A stretch of DNA of 19,612 nucleotides from assembly GCA_002440085.1 (NCBI GenBank), contig DJRM01000058.1:6925-26536 (forward strand), given 5' to 3'. The position numbers and the translations under genes are program-made. A model generated the notes under the pieces. The model made no database searches. It had not been told where the DNA came from and worked only from the letters and a program-made list of their open reading frames with translations. Below, one piece after another: positions 1 through 7,337 of this stretch (within the stretch, counting starts at the first letter, position 1; every line of letters begins with the position of its first letter). Source of the stretch: Bacteroidales bacterium UBA6360. Its GTDB lineage: Bacteria > Bacteroidota > Bacteroidia > Bacteroidales > UBA932.

Positions 1-1979
1 CGTCCCTTCTGCGCGAGACGGATGATGGCGGTCGAGATGCCACGGGCCAGCGCCTTACCCTCGGAGCCGAAGCCGGAAGACATCGTAAGGTCGGCGAACT
101 CGTCGATGACTACCACGATATAAGGCAGATACTTGTGTCCGTCGGTCGGAAGAAGCCTGCGATCCTTGTATTTCTCGTTATAGTCCTTGAGTTTGTTCAC
201 TCCGGCAAGCGCGAGCAGGGCATACCTCTCGTCCATCTCCACGCAGAGAGAGTTCAGAACGTCGGCAGCATCCTTTGCCTTCTTGATGATTGCGTTCTCC
301 GCCTCCTCTTCCTCGGAACCAGCCGTTGGGAGAACGGCAAGATAGTGCTTGAGAAGGCGCTTGTAGGCAGTGAACTCGACCATCTTGGGGTCAACGAACA
401 CGAACTTGAGCTCCGAAGGGTGCTTGGCATAGAGCAGGGAGGACACTATCACGTTAAGTCCCACAGACTTACCCTGCTGCGTAGCGCCCGCTACAAGAAG
501 GTGCGGAGCCTGAGTGAGGTCAAACACCTTGACGTTCCGTGTGATTGTGCAGCCTATGGCCACAGGAAGTTCGGCCTTTGTGTCGCGGAAAGCATCATCA
601 TTGAGCATGGCCTTGAGAGGCACCACGGACGACTTGCGGTTGGCGACCTCGATTCCGACGGCATCGTCAAGCTTCACGACGCGGACGCCCTTTGCCCCGA
701 GCGAGATTCCGATGTCGCTCTCCACGGTCTTGATTGAGGCGAGCTTCACTCCTGGAGCCGGATAGACCTTGTAGAGCGTCACGGTAGGACCTGCCTTGGC
801 CGTGATGTTCTCGACCTTGATTCTGAAGTTGAGAAGTGTCTGACGGATACGATTTATGAAGTCCTGCTGTTCTTCGAGCGTGACGATATTCTGCTTGTCG
901 GCATAGTCCTCAAGCAGGTCAAGAGACGGGAAGCGATAGTTTTCCAGCTCCATCCTGTTGTCTATTCGCGGCAGTTCCTCCGTGACGGCGGTTGAGAACG
1001 TGCGCCCCGCCTCGGCCGTGTCGCCCTTGGCGGCCGAGTCTTCGTTGACGGCCGCTGTCCCGGCTTCAGGAGCAGAGGTCCCTTCCGGCTCAGCATCCCC
1101 GTCACCCGAATTCGGACGAACCGGAGTCACTGGAACAGGATGAACGACAGATTCCTGCAGCAACGCCTGTTTCTGTTCTGTAGGTTCTGATGAAAATCCG
1201 TCATTTTCGGAACATTCTGCTTCATCATCCGCGCTGCCATCGGTGTCTTCATGCATCGGCGCTATGCTGCCATCTGCAAAATCAACAGTTTCAGCGGTCT
1301 CTGCTGCAGAAGCCTCTGCATCTGAAGCTTCAGCTTTTTTCCGCCCCGAGCCAATCTGTGCGAACCACTGCGCAAACTTGCCGCTCGCAAACAGCAGCCA
1401 GATCACCACGAGAACGGCAAGGAACAACCCGGTTCCGATTTTCCCCGAAAGATTCTGGCAAAGCCTCACGAACTCAGCCCCGGCAAAGCCGCCGAGCCCG
1501 CCGCCGAAGCAAGTGTCTGAAGAAACGAGCCCGGAAAAGTATGAAAGAACAAATGAAAACAGTGGTGCCGCCGTAATCATCAGCACGGCCGGACGCAGAA
1601 AGGAAGAGTCCAGTTTTTGCCGAAAAATCTTGACTGCGAGCATCCCCAGAAGTACAACAACGGCGAAAGCCGAAAGACCGAAGCAGCCCCCGACCAGGAA
1701 TCGTGACCAGCGAAGTCCCAACCGCGCTCCTGAATTTGCCGGCATTTTATCGGGATTGGAAATGTCGCCCCACGAAACAATGCTGTAGTCGCTCTTCCAC
1801 GTGAAAAGGTATGAAATGCAGCTGAACAGCGTGAAAAGCGCAAACACGCCGACGGCCAGGCCGACAACGCGCGCAATCAGCGCTCTTGTCTGCGGATCCA
1901 TATTTCTGAAATATGCGACAATCCTCCCGAACCGGAATTTCCCTTTCGTGTTTTCCTTCTGTTTTTCAGACAATGCCAT
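1..1979 (-). CDS. ftsK: DNA translocase FtsK/SpoIIIE family, N-terminal 659 residues (3' end outside window)
   Basis: Membrane-anchored, ATP-driven motor that pumps chromosomal DNA through the closing division septum. The N-terminus has four hydrophobic segments (about residues 38-60, 94-117, 130-152 and 181-199), then an Ala/Glu/Ser/Pro-rich linker to about residue 330, then the motor domain. Walker A reads GATQQGKS (498-505, Lys504) and Walker B reads VVVIDEF (Asp626). The gene is cut by the window edge shortly after the motif RLAQKG, so the end of the RecA-like domain and the DNA-reading gamma domain are not visible. The start is ATG at 1979, preceded by GGAGG seven bases upstream. The reading frame stays open throughout with no frameshift. 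It lies 62 bases downstream of the DUF4290 gene and probably shares its transcript. The Walker A loop has Gln where I expect Gly in this family, but the invariant GKS is intact. Identification is firm from domain order and motifs. Confidence 0.95.
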   Translation of the reverse strand, partial: MALSEKQKENTKGKFRFGRIVAYFRNMDPQTRALIARVVGLAVGVFALFTLFSCISYLFTWKSDYSIVSWGDISNPDKMPANSGARLGLRWSRFLVGGCFGLSAFAVVVLLGMLAVKIFRQKLDSSFLRPAVLMITAAPLFSFVLSYFSGLVSSDTCFGGGLGGFAGAEFVRLCQNLSGKIGTGLFLAVLVVIWLLFASGKFAQWFAQIGSGRKKAEASDAEASAAETAETVDFADGSIAPMHEDTDGSADDEAECSENDGFSSEPTEQKQALLQESVVHPVPVTPVRPNSGDGDAEPEGTSAPEAGTAAVNEDSAAKGDTAEAGRTFSTAVTEELPRIDNRMELENYRFPSLDLLEDYADKQNIVTLEEQQDFINRIRQTLLNFRIKVENITAKAGPTVTLYKVYPAPGVKLASIKTVESDIGISLGAKGVRVVKLDDAVGIEVANRKSSVVPLKAMLNDDAFRDTKAELPVAIGCTITRNVKVFDLTQAPHLLVAGATQQGKSVGLNVIVSSLLYAKHPSELKFVFVDPKMVEFTAYKRLLKHYLAVLPTAGSEEEEAENAIIKKAKDAADVLNSLCVEMDERYALLALAGVNKLKDYNEKYKDRRLLPTDGHKYLPYIVVVIDEFADLTMSSGFGSEGKALARGISTAIIRLAQKG

Positions 1980-1986
1980 ATCAGTT

Positions 1987-1991
1987 CCTCC
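1987..1991 (-). promoter_or_regulatory. Ribosome binding site of ftsK
   Basis: GGAGG on the minus strand, seven bases before the ATG at 1979. Strong Shine-Dalgarno sites are uncommon in this phylum, so it supports the chosen ftsK start. Confidence 0.7.
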
Positions 1992-2041
1992 GACCGGAGA
2001 AACCGCTCCACGCAGTTCCAAGACTTGCCGGGGAACGACTC

Positions 2042-2698
2042 CTACCGATATTTTTTCTTGTTATTGTTTTTCCGCTGGTTGTTGTTAGGCCGCTTCGGAG
2101 CCTGCCCCGGACGCAGATAGTTCGAGTCGGCCCCGACACGTCCGAGCTGGATGCCCTCAGGGACATGAATCCTGTAGTCGGAGAGTTTCTCGATGTCCTG
2201 AAATATGGTTTCGTCCGCAACGCTGTCCTTATTCCAGATGAGATACTGGGTTCTCATATAGATTGCAAGAGAGCGGATTACGGCAGTCTTGACATCTCCG
2301 TCTTCCATTCCGGCCACGAGGTCAATCATGCTTTCGATGTTGCGCCCGTACTGCGATGCGCGTATAGGCTTTCTCACCACCGAAGGCACTTCCGGACGAG
2401 CAAGCGCCTGCTCCGGAGTCGGGACCGGATATGGAGCGTCGATGTCAAGGTCATAGCCGGCGATAATGAAAAGGTCGTCCCACAGCTTGTGGTCGAAGTT
2501 CTCCTGTTTGTGGACGTCATAGTTGATGAGTTCCATCGCATGAATGACTGCCCTGGCCTGCTCCGACCTCTTCTCCTTGTCCTCAATCTTTTTGAGACTA
2601 TCGACCATCTCCAAAATCCACCGTCCATATTCCGGTTTCACAAGCCTCTCTTTCTCAGTATTATACGCCAATACTCTCTTTTCTTCGTTATTTTCCAT
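2042..2698 (-). CDS. DUF4290 domain-containing protein
   Basis: A 218-residue protein of unknown function, conserved in Bacteroidota. I recognise it by the N-terminal block YNTEKERLVKPEYGRWI (about residues 12-28) and the later block SQYGRNIESMIDLV. The two blocks resemble each other (YGRxIxxMxD, followed by ED and a helical stretch), which suggests an internal repeat. The last 20 or so residues are rich in Asn, Lys and Arg, a basic tail that could bind nucleic acid; this is inference. I chose ATG at 2698 because the family starts close to the YNTE block. A GTG at 2728 would add ten residues, but it lacks a ribosome binding site and the usual family pattern. A good promoter lies upstream (2800-2831). 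It is followed by ftsK on the same strand. No signal peptide or membrane segment is seen. Confidence 0.88.
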   Translation of the reverse strand: MENNEEKRVLAYNTEKERLVKPEYGRWILEMVDSLKKIEDKEKRSEQARAVIHAMELINYDVHKQENFDHKLWDDLFIIAGYDLDIDAPYPVPTPEQALARPEVPSVVRKPIRASQYGRNIESMIDLVAGMEDGDVKTAVIRSLAIYMRTQYLIWNKDSVADETIFQDIEKLSDYRIHVPEGIQLGRVGADSNYLRPGQAPKRPNNNQRKNNNKKKYR

Positions 2699-2799
2699 AT
2701 TAATCGAAACATTTCTCAAAAACTCCACTCACGCCCCGGCACACGAAAGCGCCGCGCCATGCCAAGAACAGCAAAACCTTTTCCGAGCGTGACAACTTA

Positions 2800-2831
2800 C
2801 AAAGTTAATCTCTGTTTCCCGTTTCTGCAAA
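2800..2831 (-). promoter_or_regulatory. Bacteroidota-type promoter for DUF4290-ftsK
   Basis: The -7 box TAACTTTG (2800-2807) matches TAnnTTTG exactly. A -33 TTTG (2828-2831) lies 20 bases upstream, the expected spacing. It sits between the hsdR stop and the DUF4290 start, so the core genes DUF4290 and ftsK can be transcribed independently of the restriction operon. I see no convincing terminator after hsdR, so read-through into these genes is also possible. Confidence 0.65.
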
Positions 2832-2883
2832 ATTATTTTTGTGACAAACATCTTGGCATTCTCTAAGAATTCATAAAATGAAC

Positions 2884-5800
2884 TCATGCCGTCCAACCAT
2901 ACCCCTGCGCCGCCATATCAACGAAATGAGAGAACAGCAAATTCACCTTGTCGTTGAACGAAACACGGTCATAGCACGCCGGCAAATCGTCGTTCAAAGA
3001 CTTCTTTATCAGAGTAAGAACCACGGTTCTCGGCTGCTCATCCCTATACCAATCAACACCCATCTCCCGTCCTTTGGCCGCCAGAATCTTTTCATAAAGA
3101 TGCTTTGATGCAAGTATAACACGCCGTTCCTCTACAGTTGTCAGTTTTTTACCGGCGATGAGCAGGTCATAGATTTCAAGTTCCTCTTCGGTCAGCCCCA
3201 TTTCAAATGAGCGAGACTGCTCTGTCTTCATATCTTCAATGAGCTGAAGAAGCTTCTCGTAGTAATCCTCATTCTCGCTGCCGCCTGCATTGTACCTGTC
3301 TATTATGTTCTTATAGCGCTGAGAAAACGGGACACGTGTGCAGTTCTTATTTATAAGCTGTTCAAGAGCATGTTCTATAAAAGCCCTCAAGTCATCGATT
3401 TCCAACGCCTTGTATGGCGTCGATTTGATCACCTTCCGCAAGGAATCGACGTCAAGTCTGCTCAGGTCAATCACCTTTCCTTGCCTAACACCATATTGGC
3501 AGCCCGGTTCTTCCAGCACATTGTCGGGCACACATGAAGCAGACACACTCCGGTCAAGAGTCTCGGACATCCGAGCCTTTGCACGGGACAATTTTTCATC
3601 GTCAATCCTATTGCAGAACAATCCGTTCAAATAGTTAAGCGGAGCGAAGTTCCCGTTACTCCAGCCGCGTTCAAATATTTCCGGCTTTGCAGCATCATAC
3701 AGATTCCCAAGCAGATTGGTCAGCACCTTGAACCTGTTCTTCCATTCGTCTTTCTCCAGAATCCGGTTATATGCCAGACGAAGCATCTCAAGCTGCTTCA
3801 GCGTGTCCGTCTCCGCAACAATATCATCAATCACGATTCCGATTTGGCGGAGGAAAGTCACGCACTCGACAATACAGCCGTCAATGCCGGAAATGAGCTG
3901 TTCTATGTCCTTTGCCGGGAACTCTCCATTTCCTCCGGACGAGGCATAGTCAGCAAGAGCCCGCTGCATATACTTGAAAACATTGACATAATCCACAATT
4001 ATTCCACAAGTCTTTCCCGGACAGACACGATTGGCACGGGCAATGGCCTGCATCAAAGTATGCCCTTTCATCGGCTTGTCCAGATAAAGCGTCGAAAGCG
4101 AAGGGACATCAAAGCCGGTAAGCCACATGGAACAGACAAAAACGAGTCTTAATGGGTCATTCGGGTCTTTGAACCTGTCTTCGATGTCCTTGCCTCCACT
4201 TATTTCATTCATTTTCCGCCTATGCACCGTGATATCGAGGTTCTGACCGGCAAACTTCTCCTCCTCACCGGCTTCCTCACTTATTACAACGGCCATCTCC
4301 GTTTCATCCATATAGGCCAGAATCTCGTTCAGTCTGTCCCTTTCATCCTGCGTCTTTGACTCATTGCGCTCCCGCACAAGGAGTTTCATCTCCTCTTTCC
4401 AATATCTCTGAACCTTGTCGAACATTCTGACAGCCGTGTATTTGTCAACGCTGACGACCATCCCCTTGCCAAGGAAGCCTCGCCTCGGGAAATGATGCGC
4501 TATGTCCTTGGCTATCTTCTCCAGACGGTCATCACGTTTTATGACCTCAAGAATGCGGGATGATGAGTTCTCAAGAAGTTCCTGCTCACGGTCATTGAGA
4601 TTCTCGTCCTCAACGATGTCTGCGATGTCAGTGTCAAGCCAGTCATTCGACAACCCGACCTCAGGCACTCGTCGTGAGTAGTATAGAGGTCTTGTGCTCC
4701 CGTCGTCAACGGCCTGGGCAAAGTTGTACTCAGAAACATAATCGCCGAACCACTGATTCGTCAGCCGTTTGCTGCCGAGGAGCGGAGTGCCTGTGAAGGC
4801 GATGTAATTGGCGTTCGGCAGTCCGGTGTGCATATTTTCTGCAAGCTGCTTATACTGTGTGCGATGTGCCTCGTCAACCAGGACAAAGATATCATTGCGG
4901 TTTGACAGGAGAGGATACTTCTCTGTCTTGTCGTATTGAAATTTCTGAATGAGTGTAAACACCATGGGCTTGTTGCCGGAAAGAAATTCACGGAGCTGAG
5001 CGGCATTTTTCGGCTGGCACTCCTCCTTCTCCCCTATTGTCTCAGTCTTAACGAAAGTCTTGTGAATCTGAGTGTCAAGATCTTCGCGGTCCGTGACAAC
5101 AAGGAATGTGAAGTTCCCCGTCAGTTTCCGACGCACCTTTCTCACGAACATGACCATGGAGTAGCTTTTGCCCGAACCTTGAGTATGCCAGAACACGCCG
5201 AGTTTCCCGACAAGCTCTCCACGGCGTTCCACATTGCGAATCAAATGATTCACGCCAAGGTACTGATGATTCTTCGCGATAATCTTGGTGCGTTTTCTGT
5301 CGAACAGAATAAAGTTTTCGATGTAGTCTATCAGCCGTTCCTTTCGCAGAAGCCCATCTACAAGGCAAGTCACGCTCAAGCCATGCTCTTCGATATTTGC
5401 CCGGTCAAGCACCTCTTTCTCGTCATCGACACGAAGCCATTCAAAGAAAAATTCATAATCGCTGTTCCAAGCTCCGACCTTGGTCTTCACTCCGTTACTA
5501 AGCACACATATCTGATTGAAAGCAAAGATATTCGGAATATCCTTCCGGTAGGAGACGAGGTTCTTGTTGTACGATTCCTCAATTTTGACTGTGGAGTTCT
5601 TAAGCTCGACAAACACCACAGGCAGACCGTTCACAAAGAGCAGGACATCCGGACGGCGATAGCGGTAGTGACCTTTAATCCACATCTGATTGACGCAGTG
5701 AAAACTGTTGTTCAGAGGTTCAGCAAAATCAATGATTCTGACGATGTCAAAACTTTCACGACCGTCTTTTCGGACCGTAACCCGGACTCCGTTACGCAAA

Positions 5801-6096
5801 GAATTGTAGAACCTATAATTCGTATCAATCATGTCCGTTCCGGAAAAATCACGCCGAAAATCCCGGACGATGCCTTTCAGAATTTCCTCATCAATCTGAG
5901 GGTTCAACCGCTTCAATGAAGAAAGAAGCACATCCGGCAATATGCACTCGGAAGAGCCCGAACGCCCCGTCCGCGAAACGTCATCCTGCGCATCGACACC
6001 CGAGTCACATTCGATGCGTTCCCATCCATATTCCGGAAGCGCAAGCCTGTTGCAAATCGCCTGCTCTATGTCGTCTTCACTGATGAATGATTTCAT
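2884..6096 (-). CDS. hsdR: Type I restriction-modification system, restriction/translocase subunit R
   Basis: The motor and endonuclease subunit of a type I restriction enzyme. With HsdM and HsdS it translocates unmodified DNA and cuts far from the recognition site. The 1070-residue protein is full length. The N-terminal PD-(D/E)XK nuclease shows RPD (Asp150), then VELK (Glu164, Lys166). The SF2 helicase part shows TQGSGKS (about 305-311), VDEAH (407-411), FTGTPL (434-439), the GFDVPSL region (661-667) and QAIARANR (683-690). A helical C-terminal region follows, the usual place for binding the methylase core. The start is ATG at 6096, 13 bases after the hsdS stop, with no clear Shine-Dalgarno, so it is probably translated from the shared hsd mRNA. 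It is the last gene of the operon hsdM-DUF1016-hsdS-hsdR. All expected motifs are present, so the nuclease and motor look active. Confidence 0.97.
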   Translation of the reverse strand: MKSFISEDDIEQAICNRLALPEYGWERIECDSGVDAQDDVSRTGRSGSSECILPDVLLSSLKRLNPQIDEEILKGIVRDFRRDFSGTDMIDTNYRFYNSLRNGVRVTVRKDGRESFDIVRIIDFAEPLNNSFHCVNQMWIKGHYRYRRPDVLLFVNGLPVVFVELKNSTVKIEESYNKNLVSYRKDIPNIFAFNQICVLSNGVKTKVGAWNSDYEFFFEWLRVDDEKEVLDRANIEEHGLSVTCLVDGLLRKERLIDYIENFILFDRKRTKIIAKNHQYLGVNHLIRNVERRGELVGKLGVFWHTQGSGKSYSMVMFVRKVRRKLTGNFTFLVVTDREDLDTQIHKTFVKTETIGEKEECQPKNAAQLREFLSGNKPMVFTLIQKFQYDKTEKYPLLSNRNDIFVLVDEAHRTQYKQLAENMHTGLPNANYIAFTGTPLLGSKRLTNQWFGDYVSEYNFAQAVDDGSTRPLYYSRRVPEVGLSNDWLDTDIADIVEDENLNDREQELLENSSSRILEVIKRDDRLEKIAKDIAHHFPRRGFLGKGMVVSVDKYTAVRMFDKVQRYWKEEMKLLVRERNESKTQDERDRLNEILAYMDETEMAVVISEEAGEEEKFAGQNLDITVHRRKMNEISGGKDIEDRFKDPNDPLRLVFVCSMWLTGFDVPSLSTLYLDKPMKGHTLMQAIARANRVCPGKTCGIIVDYVNVFKYMQRALADYASSGGNGEFPAKDIEQLISGIDGCIVECVTFLRQIGIVIDDIVAETDTLKQLEMLRLAYNRILEKDEWKNRFKVLTNLLGNLYDAAKPEIFERGWSNGNFAPLNYLNGLFCNRIDDEKLSRAKARMSETLDRSVSASCVPDNVLEEPGCQYGVRQGKVIDLSRLDVDSLRKVIKSTPYKALEIDDLRAFIEHALEQLINKNCTRVPFSQRYKNIIDRYNAGGSENEDYYEKLLQLIEDMKTEQSRSFEMGLTEEELEIYDLLIAGKKLTTVEERRVILASKHLYEKILAAKGREMGVDWYRDEQPRTVVLTLIKKSLNDDLPACYDRVSFNDKVNLLFSHFVDMAAQGYGWTA

Positions 6097-6109
6097 GGTA
6101 TCAATGGTT

Positions 6110-7210
6110 TTATGGTTTGACTTCGAGTTTGCCGGACATCAGGCGAGGGAGAAGGAGGTCGCGCTGGCGGGCAAGGTTGGAGTTTTTAGCATTGAACTTA
6201 TTAATGCTGTTTATCATTGGTTTAACAGCAGCCACATAAGCATCTATCAAATCTTGCTTTGGCAAGAGAATTCTAACATTTCGTAAAGATTGCGGCTTCA
6301 AATGTAACACATTTGCACCATTAGCAAACTGTGAGACATATCGAGAAACATTACCCCAACGAAACATTGCATAAAGATAAACATTGTCAATATCTGACAC
6401 TAATTTAATCAAATCTGCACTAATAACACTACGCTCAGATAAATTGGGGATCAAGGCAACGGCCCCAACTGTTCTTCTATCTTGTGTCATATCCGTCACT
6501 CCCATCACCAAGTCTCCCTCATGTACAATCTGCTCAAGTTTGGTTCGACCATTATATTTCTTTGTTCCATCCAAACGAAATCCCCCGAACGCCTGTATAT
6601 TCTTGAGGTTTATAAGGTCATCCCCTTTTGTGCAGTTTATTTCTTCTGATGAATAAGACAAGCCACGATGGATAGATACAATATCCGAAATAAAAACCTC
6701 CTTCACGTCATCATATATCTTATGGTATGAGAACCATTCCTTATAAAGATTCTCCGCCATCTTCTCCAGAATCCGAATGCGTCTGTTGTTGTTCTCAATC
6801 AGTTTGTCGTATGCCGACAAGATTGCCGCAATATGCTGTTGCGTATCTATAGACGGGACATCACACTTCAGACGCTTTAATATAGACTGTGTTATCAGAG
6901 GTTGCGCAGCTCCTCCAGCAAAAGCATTAAGATTAAATGATTTCAACAAATAATAGGCATATTGGTTTATGATTTTACTTTTATCGCAAGTTGTAACCAA
7001 GGTATTATCCGTTGCATTGAACAAGCCTTTGCAATAAGCCACAGAGCCACAATACGCGCCTACACGCCCTAAAATTATTTTATCCTCAAATCTTGCAAAA
7101 TCTGTATATCCGATAATTCCATTCGAGCCGTAAATAGGTATCTCGCCACATGACGGAACAATAGGCTTACCGCTTGTCCATTTAAACAACTCTGAGAATT
7201 TATATATCAT
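6110..7210 (-). CDS. hsdS: Type I restriction-modification system, specificity subunit S
   Basis: The DNA-recognition subunit, which gives both methylase and nuclease their target site. The 366-residue protein has the two-half layout of HsdS. Target recognition domain 1 spans about 1-118 (SGKPIV, then IPIYGSNGIIGYTD). A helical spacer spans about 122-165 (TQQHIAAILSAYDKLIENNN). Domain 2 spans about 166-305. A second helical region follows to the end (ARQRDLLLPRLMSGKLEV). Both spacers have the heptad-like look of the HsdM-contacting helices. The gene is clearly AT-richer than its neighbours: the 60 bases at 6361-6420 hold 17 G/C, against 30 in a sample line of the AddA gene. This is common for specificity genes that exchange recognition domains. 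The start is ATG at 7210, with only a weak upstream site. No second hsdS copy or invertase is present, so no shuffling system is visible. Confidence 0.96.
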   Translation of the reverse strand: MIYKFSELFKWTSGKPIVPSCGEIPIYGSNGIIGYTDFARFEDKIILGRVGAYCGSVAYCKGLFNATDNTLVTTCDKSKIINQYAYYLLKSFNLNAFAGGAAQPLITQSILKRLKCDVPSIDTQQHIAAILSAYDKLIENNNRRIRILEKMAENLYKEWFSYHKIYDDVKEVFISDIVSIHRGLSYSSEEINCTKGDDLINLKNIQAFGGFRLDGTKKYNGRTKLEQIVHEGDLVMGVTDMTQDRRTVGAVALIPNLSERSVISADLIKLVSDIDNVYLYAMFRWGNVSRYVSQFANGANVLHLKPQSLRNVRILLPKQDLIDAYVAAVKPMINSINKFNAKNSNLARQRDLLLPRLMSGKLEVKP

Positions 7211-7254
7211 AACACTTCAAAAAAGTTAACTACCGATATTTTCCGCATCTTACA

Positions 7255-7279
7255 ATTTTCCAATCGATGATTGGAAAAT
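7255..7279. repeat. Palindrome P1 (11-3-11) in the DUF1016-hsdS gap
   Basis: Perfect inverted repeat with left arm attttccaatc (7255-7265), centre gat and right arm gattggaaaat (7269-7279). It is one of four 25-nt palindromes with the same geometry in and after the DUF1016 gene. No run of T follows on the minus strand, so it is not a standard terminator. It could be a protein-binding site or an RNA hairpin ahead of hsdS. Confidence 0.85.
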
Positions 7280-7311
7280 CTTGTTGCTATTATGCACTCT
7301 GTCAAATTCAG

Positions 7312-7336
7312 ATTTTCCCGACAGTGTCGGGAAAAT
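7312..7336. repeat. Palindrome P2 (11-3-11) directly after the DUF1016 stop codon
   Basis: Perfect inverted repeat with arms attttcccgac (7312-7322) and gtcgggaaaat (7326-7336) and centre agt. Outer bases 7311 and 7337 also pair. It begins one base after the TAA of the DUF1016 gene, in the direction of transcription. Its outer seven bases, attttcc, are the same as in P1. No T-run follows, so a rho-independent terminator is unlikely, although an mRNA hairpin could protect the 3' end or limit expression of hsdS. Confidence 0.85.
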
Positions 7337-7337
7337 C

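Noticed and set aside
2699..2728. GTG start at 2728 for the DUF4290 gene
   Set aside because: The extra ten residues do not fit the family's N-terminus, and ATG 2698 lies close to the conserved YNTE block.
4936..5919. Plus-strand open frame of 327 codons
   Set aside because: It is antisense to the conserved nuclease and helicase part of hsdR.
6110..7337. Invertible hsdS (shufflon) system
   Set aside because: There is only one hsdS, with no recombinase and no long inverted repeats shared by two recognition modules. The short palindromes are each self-contained.
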